Source: a virus. Taken from it: a stretch of 64,000 nucleotides of DNA. The translations under genes were made by a program, and so were the position numbers. This document shows positions 32,762-42,775 of this stretch, one piece after another. The stretch is from positions 64,001-128,000 of the IMG/VR virus record IMGVR_UViG_3300020469_003050. One strand, 5' to 3'. A model generated the notes under the pieces. It had not been told where the DNA came from and searched no databases. It saw only the letters and a list, made by a program, of their open reading frames with translations. Numbering within the stretch: the stretch's first letter is position 1; each line of letters starts with the position of its first letter.

Positions 32762-34189
32762 TTATACCTTATATTTCTTCATTGCGTTATACAACTCTGG
32801 TAATTGTTTTTCCATGTTTTCGTTTCTGATTCCATCAAGTTTCTCATTGTATTGCCAGAACTTCTTGTTATTTTCTTCTGTGAACCAATCTTCATCATAC
32901 ATAAACTTAATATTATTATCAAGTAATTGGTCCATTTTCATTATAGCCCACTCTTTGTTTGCAGGCTTAATCATTCCCATTGCCATAGGATTTTTCTTAG
33001 CGAGTGAATGATAGTCAATATTATTTACTATTTCTGTTTTGAACTCTGTTCTAAATTCTTCCCATTTATCACGTACTTGGTCTTTTACTTCTAATGGTAG
33101 AAATCTTGTTGCTAATTCATGTGGTTTATGTATTGGGTGTGCATTAATAAATGGCTTAGGATTATTCTTTAGCATAGGAGATATAACTGCAAAGTCTTGT
33201 TCTATCTTCCACTTTAAGAAATCTGTAAAATGAAAAGCATTCAGGGCACCAATAGTAAATGCTATCCAGGCTCTGAAATTCATTTTCTCTAAACCAACTT
33301 CATCTAGTCTTACTAAATTCTTTTCCATTAGTTTTGACTTAAGTGGGTTACGTACATATTCTAATGTCTCACCTATTCCGTCCATTGATATACCAAACTG
33401 AACTTGCTTAAATTGTTTCCATAACTCTAATGCTCTAGGTTGAATGTTAGTTAAGTTAGTATTGTATTCAAGTGTCATTTCTTTTGCTTTATCTACTTCG
33501 ACACAATACTTTAAGAAATCATAATGTTCTTCAATGATAAGAGGTTCACCACCTACTAGATAAACATGTTGCATTCCTTTTACGTTTTCTTTTAAATTCT
33601 CCCAGAAGTGATCCTTCTTAACCCAATCGTAATCGTTTGATACAAATCTACCTTTGTTATTCTTATACATTTCTACGATACCATGTGTATCTTTAAACTT
33701 ATTTGTACCCCACATCTTAACATAATCATCGTACCAAGAACTACTATCCATCGGAGAACACATACGACATTTTAAGTTACAGAAATTACCTAAACGAATA
33801 TCATAGTAAGTTTGTTTTATATGATTTAAATCTATTGTACCATCTTCTGAGGTATGTTCTTTCGCTTGTTCAAATGTTATATGTTGAGCAAATCTTTCGC
33901 CATCGTTAATACGTCTGGACTTCATACCTGATTTTTCTTCACGTAAACATCTAATACACTCTGCATGCCATTTGTTATCTAACATTGTTTTACGAATTTC
34001 TTTTGCTAGTGGAGAGTTAATCGCATCAGTAATCTTATCTTGTTTAAGATTATAGTTTGTCCCATCTTCTTTCTTATAGATACCTCGAGTAGGTCCTTGA
34101 TTGGCATGACAACATACACGCAAATCTCCATTTGCACGTGTTGAGATATTAATCCAAGGTAATATGCAAAATGTATCAGGCATATTCAT
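32762..34189 (-). CDS. radical SAM protein with SPASM/twitch features, type B
   Basis: A 475-residue protein. It begins with FCILPWINISTRANGDLRVCC, then CxxC at ECIRC, before the core motif CNLKCRMC (in RLGNFCNLKCRMCSPMDSSSW) and the GGEPLI SAM motif. The early CC pair and CxxC suggest an auxiliary cluster placed before the core, as in several T4-like phage radical SAM proteins. Types at 37783 and 41480 share this order. No substrate can be named. Confidence 0.9.
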   Translation of the reverse strand: MNMPDTFCILPWINISTRANGDLRVCCHANQGPTRGIYKKEDGTNYNLKQDKITDAINSPLAKEIRKTMLDNKWHAECIRCLREEKSGMKSRRINDGERFAQHITFEQAKEHTSEDGTIDLNHIKQTYYDIRLGNFCNLKCRMCSPMDSSSWYDDYVKMWGTNKFKDTHGIVEMYKNNKGRFVSNDYDWVKKDHFWENLKENVKGMQHVYLVGGEPLIIEEHYDFLKYCVEVDKAKEMTLEYNTNLTNIQPRALELWKQFKQVQFGISMDGIGETLEYVRNPLKSKLMEKNLVRLDEVGLEKMNFRAWIAFTIGALNAFHFTDFLKWKIEQDFAVISPMLKNNPKPFINAHPIHKPHELATRFLPLEVKDQVRDKWEEFRTEFKTEIVNNIDYHSLAKKNPMAMGMIKPANKEWAIMKMDQLLDNNIKFMYDEDWFTEENNKKFWQYNEKLDGIRNENMEKQLPELYNAMKKYKV

Positions 34190-35414
34190 TCATCTCCGTA
34201 TCCTCAAAGTTCTTTTCTCCGTTTCCTCTGAAATCTAATTCTTTTCCACATGTCTTGCCACATATCCATAATCTGTCAGGAGAGTTTATCTCCCAACTAT
34301 CTACTAAATCATTTGAAAAGTATGGTGAGTTTAGTATATCATGAATGCTATGCTTTGACAAGTCATTAAATCCTTCTCCGTATTTTCTATTCATAATAGC
34401 ATTGTCTTCGATACGTCTAGGTGTTGCCATGTCATGTCCTACTTTACTGTAGTAATGTCCTTGCCAACAACAAGGCCAAACTTTACCTTCGTAATCTACA
34501 AATATACTTTTATCTCTCATAGTCTGACAAGCAATGTCTGTAGCTTTTACATAATTATCAAATGTCTTATGTTTCTTAATCACTTTTTCAACGTTGTTTG
34601 TTGTATTTGCATTATCTGTTTTCTCTGGTGCCTTCAATATAGTAGCCATTGCTTTTGCTTTTTCTTCTGTAGTTTTTGCTTTTTTCTTTTCCATGGCTAC
34701 GTGTTGTTTCGCAACAAATTTCAATTCTGTTTTTGTTTCTACTTTTTCTTCTTTGTCGCCTGCATAATGTGTAGGTATTACATAGCGATTAGATTTCTTA
34801 TATCTAAATTTAACAAAGCCCATCTTATCTGCTAATGCTTTGGCTTCTTCAATTTGATGTTCGTTGTGTGCAAATGCAATAAAGTCCCATCTTGCTAGTC
34901 CACCAGCATCTATGAATGCCTGTGCATTTTCCATTATCTTGTTAAAGTTTGTATTCACTCTATATAAATGATTAGTATCCTCTAACCCATCTACTGCGAA
35001 AATAACTTTATCAGGCTTTCTCATTATACTTGCTAACTCTATCCACCACTCTGGTTTATGTACTGAACCATTCGTACTCAGCGTTACTTGTGGAACTCCA
35101 GCGTCTTTGTACATTCTTATAATCTCTAATAGATGAGGATACATAATTGGATCACCAAAGTTACCATTGATAAAAACATGATTAGGTAAGAACGGTTTCA
35201 TTTCTTCTATCATGTTTGTTAACAACTGTGGATCTGTATCAAGTAAATGTACATCATCACGTTTCTTTAATACTACTTCACCACCTTCTACTGCACCATC
35301 CATACCAGTAGTTCTTCCACACATAGGACATAATGCATTACATCGTGAGGTTAACTCTAAGTGTAACACACCTACATCAAATTTTATATATCTTAGTTTC
35401 TCTTGCTTCGCCAT
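34176..35414 (-). CDS. radical SAM protein, type C
   Basis: A 412-residue protein with ELTSRCNALCPMCGRT at the N-terminus (cluster motif CxxxCxxC), GNFGDPIMYPH (SAM region, GGE-like), and late cysteines (WPCCWQGHYYSK, WICGKTCGKE) that fit a SPASM-like auxiliary cluster. A charged Lys/Glu insertion lies in the middle (residues about 240-290). The paralogue at 40408 has the same layout. Confidence 0.9.
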   Translation of the reverse strand: MAKQEKLRYIKFDVGVLHLELTSRCNALCPMCGRTTGMDGAVEGGEVVLKKRDDVHLLDTDPQLLTNMIEEMKPFLPNHVFINGNFGDPIMYPHLLEIIRMYKDAGVPQVTLSTNGSVHKPEWWIELASIMRKPDKVIFAVDGLEDTNHLYRVNTNFNKIMENAQAFIDAGGLARWDFIAFAHNEHQIEEAKALADKMGFVKFRYKKSNRYVIPTHYAGDKEEKVETKTELKFVAKQHVAMEKKKAKTTEEKAKAMATILKAPEKTDNANTTNNVEKVIKKHKTFDNYVKATDIACQTMRDKSIFVDYEGKVWPCCWQGHYYSKVGHDMATPRRIEDNAIMNRKYGEGFNDLSKHSIHDILNSPYFSNDLVDSWEINSPDRLWICGKTCGKELDFRGNGEKNFEDTEMNEYA

Positions 35415-36994
35415 TTTAAAAATAACTCTTCCGGATATCCGTATGCGTGATTAATTTCTTCTAATTTCATTCCTCTAGTTGGTGAACCATCCCAATCTGC
35501 ACTATGCAATCTAAGATGTTTGTTTTTATCGCACATTTTCTTTACTACTTCTTTGTAGATATCTCTACGTTCTTCATATGATAGTAACCACGTAGTATAT
35601 CTTGTTGTAATATAATTACTACTCCATACCACACTATCAAATCCTTCTTCATGTGGTTGAATTCTATCTACAAGAGGCTGATAGTCTCTACATAAATCTG
35701 CTACTCCGTATGTTATATTAGGATTATGTTTAACTTTCTCATGCATTTCATAGAAGTCTTCCATTGTATCAAAGATTCTTAGAATGCTTTTTTGATATGC
35801 CTCTTTTGCTTTTTCTCTTTCACTATCCCAATTAGGTGACATGAAATCAAAGTCTTCATAAATTGATATCAGGGCTTTATCAGTCTTATACCATTCATCG
35901 TGTAAATAATCTAAGTACTGATTAAAGTCTCTCGGATCCCATTCAGTGTGTAACCATTTTCTTGCTTCTAAACTGTTCTCTGATATATCAAAGTAATGTA
36001 GACCTACATTCTCTACATCAGTATTAGGGTTCCAATTATTTAAGAATGCAAATGTTTTAAATCCTGCGGCTACACTGTAAATATTCTTTAGTGGAAACTT
36101 TCTAGGAACAAATATAACATCATTTACTGACTCTGTATTCATAACCCATATGGCATCTGGTGAGCGTTGAACTGTATAGGCTTGATATTGTAAGAAGTCT
36201 TTTTTAGTTTGACCTAGATTACTTTCGTGTGCTTTAAAGTTAGCACAATCTTCTCTAAAGAACTTTTTGAATTCTTCTTGTTCTTCTTTAATCTCTGGAT
36301 ACAAATATGTTTTAGTCTTACGAGCCTGCTCATCAAAGTTTAATACTGATAGTCCTGCTTTTAAACTCTCATTGATTAGATTCCAACCAAAGCCTGTACG
36401 ATTAATTGTTTCTTGTTCTGTTCCCGGTGACAAATACTTAGGCGTATGTCCGTCATGAAAGTTTTCTGTACTTCTCACAGCCTGTCTAACTTCCTGTTGC
36501 TTAACCCCAAAGTCTCCAAACGCAGGTCTTCCCATTGCTTTCCACATAGGATAATTGATAACGAAACATTGCTCATGTAATCTAAACCATCTATCTTTGT
36601 GTTGGTCATCAAGTATATGTCCCATTAATAAAAACTTATTTGCTTTAGCATCTGCTAACCAATCATGATTGCAATACTCTCTGAATAAACTATAACCATG
36701 TTCCAGTGGTTGCCACGTATCATATAATATGTTACCGTATGCTTGAACTACTAAAAGAACAATATCACTTTCTTCTGGATCATTGGCTAAGTCTGCTAGT
36801 ATCTTATCAACTGTATCCTCTTCGTAAATCTTATGTCTATAATGACTGTAATTGTTTCTAAGAAAGTTATAAGTCATCTGTCTAGTGTATTGTGATATTT
36901 CGTCATCACCAATAGTTTTAGATGTATCTAATACTGCACATCTAACTCTCTTGCTAAAATTGGTTGAACGTTGATGGTCTGTGTGTTTAGTCAT
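35393..36994 (-). CDS. 533-residue unknown protein in the radical SAM run
   Basis: A large soluble protein that I do not recognise. It is rich in aromatic and charged residues. The C-terminal third (SVVWSSNYITTRYTTWLLSYEERRD) could be a Rossmann-like or binding region, but no cysteine motif, ATP-binding or metal motif is visible. It lies between an oxygenase and a type C radical SAM gene, overlapping both, so it probably acts in the same pathway, perhaps as a scaffold, substrate or transferase (inference). Confidence 0.7.
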   Translation of the reverse strand: MTKHTDHQRSTNFSKRVRCAVLDTSKTIGDDEISQYTRQMTYNFLRNNYSHYRHKIYEEDTVDKILADLANDPEESDIVLLVVQAYGNILYDTWQPLEHGYSLFREYCNHDWLADAKANKFLLMGHILDDQHKDRWFRLHEQCFVINYPMWKAMGRPAFGDFGVKQQEVRQAVRSTENFHDGHTPKYLSPGTEQETINRTGFGWNLINESLKAGLSVLNFDEQARKTKTYLYPEIKEEQEEFKKFFREDCANFKAHESNLGQTKKDFLQYQAYTVQRSPDAIWVMNTESVNDVIFVPRKFPLKNIYSVAAGFKTFAFLNNWNPNTDVENVGLHYFDISENSLEARKWLHTEWDPRDFNQYLDYLHDEWYKTDKALISIYEDFDFMSPNWDSEREKAKEAYQKSILRIFDTMEDFYEMHEKVKHNPNITYGVADLCRDYQPLVDRIQPHEEGFDSVVWSSNYITTRYTTWLLSYEERRDIYKEVVKKMCDKNKHLRLHSADWDGSPTRGMKLEEINHAYGYPEELFLKWRSKRN

Positions 36995-37793
36995 TCACTT
37001 TTTCCCAACTGTCTATCATAATATCTTCATAACTTTTGCCACCATACTGTCCGTGTACAATCATATGAACTCTTACTTCATCTGTATCATTCATCACTGC
37101 ATGTTGATGTCCCACATTCATCTTAATCATACGACCAGGTTTCCACGGAACATATGCATTATCGTCAATCATTTTAAAATAACAATGCTCGGGATTGTTT
37201 AATGATATATTCAATGGTCCTAACTTATTATGTTCATAATCATTATGAGGAGTAATGTATCCGCCTGGTTCTAAGTACATATAACGAACTCTATCGAATG
37301 ACATATAACCTGGAATAGACTTAATCATTTCTACTGTCTTAGGACATTTGTCTGCAATCTCTGTCCAATGATATGCTTCTCTCACTTCTTCTTCGCTTTT
37401 AAAATCAAAACCCATGGCTTTAACATCTTTACTATCCCAATGCTGAGATACATGTTTACCTAAACCATGTAATGTTAAACTACGCCAGCCTCTGTGTCCA
37501 TAATCATCTGGGTTACTTTCATCGTAATCATTTTTTCTATGTTGAATAGCTTCATTATACACTGCCATTGCTTCGCCCCAACATGCTTTCCAATCGAACT
37601 CAGGAACATCTAACTCTAACCAAGGGATGCCTGACTCGTGTGAAATCCATTTAGCTTTTCTGAATCTTGCTGACTCTGGAAACTTAGGCTCATTGAATAT
37701 TGCATCTATAAATGCACTAGGTACAGTATCAAAACTATAACTATTTCTATCTTTAAATACTTCTTCGATTATGTTTGGGTAATTAATTGTCAA
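36987..37793 (-). CDS. 2OG-Fe(II) oxygenase, Asp/Asn beta-hydroxylase type
   Basis: A 268-residue protein with YLEPGGYITPHNDYEHNKLGP (iron ligands HxD), NISLNNPEHCYFKM, then GHQHAVMN and VRVHMIVHGQYG (distal His and 2-oxoglutarate Arg). This is the aspartyl/asparaginyl beta-hydroxylase family. It overlaps a type B radical SAM gene upstream and the 533-residue protein gene downstream. The acceptor is unknown. Confidence 0.9.
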   Translation of the reverse strand: MTINYPNIIEEVFKDRNSYSFDTVPSAFIDAIFNEPKFPESARFRKAKWISHESGIPWLELDVPEFDWKACWGEAMAVYNEAIQHRKNDYDESNPDDYGHRGWRSLTLHGLGKHVSQHWDSKDVKAMGFDFKSEEEVREAYHWTEIADKCPKTVEMIKSIPGYMSFDRVRYMYLEPGGYITPHNDYEHNKLGPLNISLNNPEHCYFKMIDDNAYVPWKPGRMIKMNVGHQHAVMNDTDEVRVHMIVHGQYGGKSYEDIMIDSWEKVND

Positions 37794-39330
37794 TGTCTAA
37801 CTCCTGCTGATTAACGTGAAACCCTGAATCTTCTAACTCTTTTAGTAATCTATCATCGAACTCTCCGTCCCAATCTTCACCATCTTCTGGTGTCCAATCT
37901 AAAAGAGGAGCCATCTCAGGAAACACATCTCTAAAATTTGTATCTCTTATACCGTCCATCTTATTGATATACTCAATAAACTCTGGCATACGTTGTCGTG
38001 ACCAGTCACCACTATTCATAAATGAAAGCATACCTCTTAGTCTTTTAATACCGTAGTTTGCATTTTTCCATTCATCATAGTTTGTGACACCATCACATTT
38101 TTCCCAGTTTGCATCAAGCCACTCAATAAACTTGTCATACTTTGCAACTGTCATTTCTTTGAACCACTTAGGTAAAACTTTAACATTTAAATGAGGTGGG
38201 TGATAAACAAAGTGATAGTTAATCATACCTGCACCTAGTGGCCATAAGTTAATCTTTTTAAAATTCTGTTCAATCTTCCACTTAACAAAGTCAGGAAGAT
38301 AATATATGTTAAGAGCCTGAACTGCACAAGCAACTGTAACTTCTACGTTAGGTCCTGTGTTATCTAATAAATGAAATTGTCTTACTGTGTGTTCCCATTC
38401 ACTTGGAAAACGTATGTAATCATTCATAAGACCTATACTGTCTACGCTATAATGGAAACGTACACGCTTGAATTGTTTCCACAAGTCAAATAAACGTTGT
38501 GGCATTTCTAAACCATTTGAGTTATATCTTAATTCAATACCGGGAGCATATCCTCTTTCTACAACTTCTTCAAGTAAAGTATAATGTTCTTCAATGATTG
38601 TAGCTTCCCCACCAGCAAAGTATAACTGTTTCATATGTGGGATTTGGTCATACAACTGATCCCAAAATGCATCATTCTTTTTATGCCAGTTATATGTTGC
38701 ACCATCTATCTGACCTTTGTTACCCCATTGCATAGTTTCTTTTAATGATTCGTTTTCAATCTGTGGATGTAATTTAATCCAATCTTTAACCCACATTGAA
38801 CTGTCATGAGGAGAACACATAATACATTTAAGATTACATTTAGAACCTAAACGCAAGTCTAAGTATCTAATCTTTGGAGGGATTGCACCGTCTTCTGTTG
38901 TCTCATCAAGTATCTCTTTCATATCAACTCTACGAGACCAGTACTCTGTTTCCCAATATCTTTTTGACATATGACCTGCATCTTCCTCTTTGTAACATTT
39001 CATACAACTAGGAGGCATTTCGTTATTAAGCATTTGCTTTCTAACATTCTTCATATAATCATTATTCCAACTTGACATCAAGTCACTATGATTTAAGTTT
39101 GAAGGTTTACCATCAGCATTTTTTAGAACACCTACTTCTCCGCCGTGTTCTTTATCATTTGTAGGACCAACTGAACTTGCATTTGCCGTACAACATACAC
39201 GCATATGTCCATTAGGTCTTGTACTTAAATGAACCCACGGTAACAAACAAAATGTTTTTGTAGGTGCACCTGTTCTTCGAACAAATTCGTTTAAGTTTTT
39301 CTCTAATTCTGGATTGTTTTTCTTGGACAT
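37783..39330 (-). CDS. radical SAM protein with SPASM/twitch features, type B
   Basis: A 515-residue protein, the longest of the seven. Order: TFCLLPWVHLSTRPNGHMRVCC, CMKC, core motif CNLKCIMC (RLGSKCNLKCIMCSPHDSSMW) and AGGEATI. It is clearly paralogous to the proteins at 32762 and 41480. A late-type promoter motif sits four bases before its ATG. It ends with an acidic tail (TPEDGEDWDGEFDD). Confidence 0.9.
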   Translation of the reverse strand: MSKKNNPELEKNLNEFVRRTGAPTKTFCLLPWVHLSTRPNGHMRVCCTANASSVGPTNDKEHGGEVGVLKNADGKPSNLNHSDLMSSWNNDYMKNVRKQMLNNEMPPSCMKCYKEEDAGHMSKRYWETEYWSRRVDMKEILDETTEDGAIPPKIRYLDLRLGSKCNLKCIMCSPHDSSMWVKDWIKLHPQIENESLKETMQWGNKGQIDGATYNWHKKNDAFWDQLYDQIPHMKQLYFAGGEATIIEEHYTLLEEVVERGYAPGIELRYNSNGLEMPQRLFDLWKQFKRVRFHYSVDSIGLMNDYIRFPSEWEHTVRQFHLLDNTGPNVEVTVACAVQALNIYYLPDFVKWKIEQNFKKINLWPLGAGMINYHFVYHPPHLNVKVLPKWFKEMTVAKYDKFIEWLDANWEKCDGVTNYDEWKNANYGIKRLRGMLSFMNSGDWSRQRMPEFIEYINKMDGIRDTNFRDVFPEMAPLLDWTPEDGEDWDGEFDDRLLKELEDSGFHVNQQELDIDN

Positions 39331-39333
39331 ACT

Positions 39334-39341
39334 GTATTTAT
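39334..39341 (-). promoter_or_regulatory. late-type ATAAATAC motif directly before a start codon
   Basis: On the minus strand ATAAATACAGTATG: the motif ends three bases before the ATG at 39330. A T4-type late promoter here would start the transcript at about the ATG, giving a leaderless message. No ribosome site is seen between. Confidence 0.4.
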
Positions 39342-40408
39342 TTCACCTTAATTTTCGTTACTTCTGTGTCCGATACACAACTGCACCAAGTTTGTGGGCA
39401 TATTAATCCATCTGTAGGAAAGTCTATTTCATCTGGTTTGTTTATATGTCCATGAACTAGTTTAGTAAAACAACTGTTACCACTTGTTATAGTTCCATTT
39501 AATTGAACAACTAATGCTTCAATTCCTATCATACACTTCCAGCCTTTCCACGTATTGTGTCCTTGTTCCATAATATGATTTGGGTTATTGAATACTACTG
39601 ATTTGCCTGTCTTAGTATTAAGATAACGCATTTGTTTACCCATACTTTTTCTAAGGAACTTTCTTTTTGCTACAAGATGTACTGCTTCTTTTGAATCACT
39701 TTGTTCTATATCTTGCCAATGCTTTGGTTGTCCATCATATCTACGCAATATTTCAAACGCACCTTCTGGATATACAAACGTATTGTTACTGCCTAATGTT
39801 TCTTGTAATGCTTTTGAATTATGCGTTATACATTTAGAATTCTCATGGTAATACTTTGCCGCTTCAATACATCTATCAAGTAACGGAGGATATATAGCTG
39901 ACTGAATAGAACATATTGTTCCCTTATCCATAAGTATGTTTGATACATCTGTTACATGTTTATAATCTGCACTTTGTGGATGATAACTTATAATAACTTC
40001 ATCAAATATATTTGCATTCTTCTCCCACCAGCGTAGGGTTCTTGAACCATTGGTCAATATTCTCACGCTGGAACTTGAGTCATATTCTTTCATTTTATGA
40101 AATACCTCTGAGAACTTAGGCCATACTGTTGGTTCGCCACCTAATAAGTTCCATAGTATTCTTTTACCTGGTGCATACTTTCTGTAATGGTCTGTTAATC
40201 TTTTTGTAAACTCTAATACTACATCAACTTCTGGCCAAGGAGTTGAACCATCATGAAACTCCTCATCACAATAAGTACAGGCATAATTACAGGTATTACC
40301 CATCATCCAATCAACTACGATATAATCATTACCAACTATAGGTTCGTATCTATCATATTGACTATGATACGAATCATTGGCTTTATATCTTAGTTTTAAT
40401 TCAGCCAT
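39338..40408 (-). CDS. radical SAM protein, type A
   Basis: A 356-residue protein with GNTCNYACTYCDEEFHDG (CxxxCxxC) and LLGGEPTVWP (SAM motif). Late cysteines in WKCMIGIEAL, GNSCFTKL and the end LICPQTWCSCVS may hold an auxiliary cluster. Paralogous to the protein at 31597. The ATG overlaps the upstream stop by one base. Confidence 0.9.
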   Translation of the reverse strand: MAELKLRYKANDSYHSQYDRYEPIVGNDYIVVDWMMGNTCNYACTYCDEEFHDGSTPWPEVDVVLEFTKRLTDHYRKYAPGKRILWNLLGGEPTVWPKFSEVFHKMKEYDSSSSVRILTNGSRTLRWWEKNANIFDEVIISYHPQSADYKHVTDVSNILMDKGTICSIQSAIYPPLLDRCIEAAKYYHENSKCITHNSKALQETLGSNNTFVYPEGAFEILRRYDGQPKHWQDIEQSDSKEAVHLVAKRKFLRKSMGKQMRYLNTKTGKSVVFNNPNHIMEQGHNTWKGWKCMIGIEALVVQLNGTITSGNSCFTKLVHGHINKPDEIDFPTDGLICPQTWCSCVSDTEVTKIKVK

Positions 40409-41499
40409 TACTTGAACTGCTCCGCAAATGCATCGAACTCTTTACCACATTTCTGTGAACATACCATTGGTTTCCCTGCATGTACATTTGGTTGTTTCCA
40501 ACTATCTACTAATCTATGAGAAAAGTATTCATTGTTTAATACATATTCTATTCCATGTCTCTTAGCATCAAATTCATCTTTACCACCTGACTGTTGTAGA
40601 AGTTCCCATACTTGATTTTCTCCTGGCTTCTGCCACCACTTATACATATTACCAGCTACCCAACAACATGGAAGAATTAATCCTTCTGCACTAATATACA
40701 TATTCTTTTCAGCCGCAACTTTACAACTGATTTGTACATTATCAAAATACTTTTCTAATGAACCATGCTTGTTTGTAATTTCTTTAATCTTATCTAGTGC
40801 TTTATTCTGATACTTAACTTCCTTTGGTTGTTGTAGTAATTGTGTTTCAGCACCTTTTCTATTCTTTGCTTGATGTTCATCTTTCTTAACTTGTTTCATT
40901 GTAGAAAAGAAACGACCTGTCTTTTTAGGTATGAACTTTTTAAAGCCTGTTTTCTCTGCTAATGCTCTAGCCTCTTCTACTTGATGTTCATTGTGTTCAA
41001 AGATTAAGTAATCCCAATGTGCTTTACCACCTGCCTCAATAAACGCTACCGCATTTTCCCACGCTATATCCCAATTAACATTCTGTCTATATAAATGATT
41101 TGTATCTTTCAGTCCATCAAATCCAAACTTAACATAACTCCAGTTACCTAATGTCTTTGCTAATTCTCTCCACCACTCTGGTTTCTTCGCACCAGCGTTG
41201 GTATTCATTCCCAGCGTTAACTCCCGTTTCTGTGAACGAAAGTATTGCATGACTTCTAATGTATCTTTAGCAACAATAGGATCACCAAAGTTACCACACA
41301 TATAAATTCTTTCTAACTGCTTTACAAACTCTGGAGGCATCATCTCCTGAATATCTTGTAATGATAATTCATGCATACCAAGATTAGGATTATCTTTACC
41401 ACCATGTACGTTTCTATCGCACATAGGACAAGCGGCTTGACACTTTTCAGTTATTTCCAAGTGTATTGCTCTTACTTCATCATATTTGTAAATCATCAT
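40408..41499 (-). CDS. radical SAM protein, type C
   Basis: A 363-residue protein with LEITEKCQAACPMCDRN (CxxxCxxC), CGNFGDPI at the SAM region and late cysteines LPCCWVAGNM and VCSQKCGKEF. It matches the protein at 34176 in length, order and motif, so the two are paralogues. It overlaps the type B gene upstream. Confidence 0.9.
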   Translation of the reverse strand: MMIYKYDEVRAIHLEITEKCQAACPMCDRNVHGGKDNPNLGMHELSLQDIQEMMPPEFVKQLERIYMCGNFGDPIVAKDTLEVMQYFRSQKRELTLGMNTNAGAKKPEWWRELAKTLGNWSYVKFGFDGLKDTNHLYRQNVNWDIAWENAVAFIEAGGKAHWDYLIFEHNEHQVEEARALAEKTGFKKFIPKKTGRFFSTMKQVKKDEHQAKNRKGAETQLLQQPKEVKYQNKALDKIKEITNKHGSLEKYFDNVQISCKVAAEKNMYISAEGLILPCCWVAGNMYKWWQKPGENQVWELLQQSGGKDEFDAKRHGIEYVLNNEYFSHRLVDSWKQPNVHAGKPMVCSQKCGKEFDAFAEQFK

Positions 41500-42775
41500 A
41501 GTCCTTTTTTATGATTTCATATATTTCTGGTATGTAATCTTTTATGTGTTGATTTCTTACTTTATCAAATCTCTTTGTTGCTCTTGCTAGATGTATAGGA
41601 TTATATTGTTCCTTGTCATTCAACATTTGATATAATGCAGGAATAACTCTATATGAATATCTGTTCTCCCATGGTTCAATCTCTTTTATTAACGAATAAA
41701 TGTATGGAGTACGAATATCTACTGGGATATTTCTTATTGAAGACCACTCTGGTGTTCTAAGAATCTCTGGTCTCATAGTTATACCTATACTTTGTGCCCA
41801 CTTAATCGTATCAAGCAAATTAAATAAATTATATGCTTGCCATGTAAAACTTATTTCACTTACCGCATGTGGATGTTTTTGTGCTATTTCATGATATAAT
41901 CTAATTGTTTTGTCTATCGTTTTAAATTTAACTGGTGTTCTGATATATTCAACTACTGATTCAGTTCCATCAATACTATAATTGAATGATACGTTATTAA
42001 ACTTTGCTAATTTATCAACAAATCTTCTATTATTATTTGTACAGTTTGTAGTAAAATGTAATGGAACATTAAGATATTTCTTATCAATTAATATATCTAA
42101 GAACTTATCAACTTCTGGCATAATAGTGGGTTCTCCGCCTAAGAACTTAATTCTATTTCCTTTGTCTGCCGCTTCTAATAAAAATTCTATATTATGCTCA
42201 TTTGCTAAAACATCTGACCTTATTATCTTTCCATGACCTAAAATAGGACGTAATAATTCTTGATTATCTTGTACTTCTTTTTCTATTTGTGAACTTGATA
42301 TAGGTCCGCACATTCTACATTTTAAATTACATAAGTTGCCTGGTCTAACGTCAATATCTATTGGTGCATTCCATTGATTACCTGTTTCTATATTTGGTTC
42401 AATCTTTGTACTGTACATAGTATTGAAATTAATTCTATCACTTCTACCACCTGCACTTTCTAAGTTATAACATTTAACACAAACATCTGGTTGTTCATTA
42501 CGCAAGAATTTCTTTCTGAACTCTTTGTAATAATCATTACTCCAACGTTTCTTTAAATCTAATTCAGTATCATCTTCTACTACATTGTACTCGGTTGACA
42601 TACAACAAACTCTTTGCCCTTCATTACTGTGAACATACATATGTGCAAATGGTGCCGCACAAAAGTTACTTGTATCGGCTTTGCCATTTTGGTGTTCCTT
42701 CAACAATTCTTTAAAAGCCTCTCTTGCTTTTATTTTCTCTTTGTCTATATAACCTCTGACTTGAGCATTTTTCAC
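41480..42775 (-). CDS. radical SAM protein with SPASM/twitch features, type B
   Basis: A 431-residue protein: FCAAPFAHMYVHSNEGQRVCC, VCVKC, core motif CNLKCRMC (RPGNLCNLKCRMCGPISSSQ) and LGGEPTIMP. Third member of type B and first of the seven in transcription order. It uses GTG as start, placed right after the TAA of the upstream gene; no other start fits as well. Confidence 0.9.
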   Translation of the reverse strand: MKNAQVRGYIDKEKIKAREAFKELLKEHQNGKADTSNFCAAPFAHMYVHSNEGQRVCCMSTEYNVVEDDTELDLKKRWSNDYYKEFRKKFLRNEQPDVCVKCYNLESAGGRSDRINFNTMYSTKIEPNIETGNQWNAPIDIDVRPGNLCNLKCRMCGPISSSQIEKEVQDNQELLRPILGHGKIIRSDVLANEHNIEFLLEAADKGNRIKFLGGEPTIMPEVDKFLDILIDKKYLNVPLHFTTNCTNNNRRFVDKLAKFNNVSFNYSIDGTESVVEYIRTPVKFKTIDKTIRLYHEIAQKHPHAVSEISFTWQAYNLFNLLDTIKWAQSIGITMRPEILRTPEWSSIRNIPVDIRTPYIYSLIKEIEPWENRYSYRVIPALYQMLNDKEQYNPIHLARATKRFDKVRNQHIKDYIPEIYEIIKKDYDDLQI

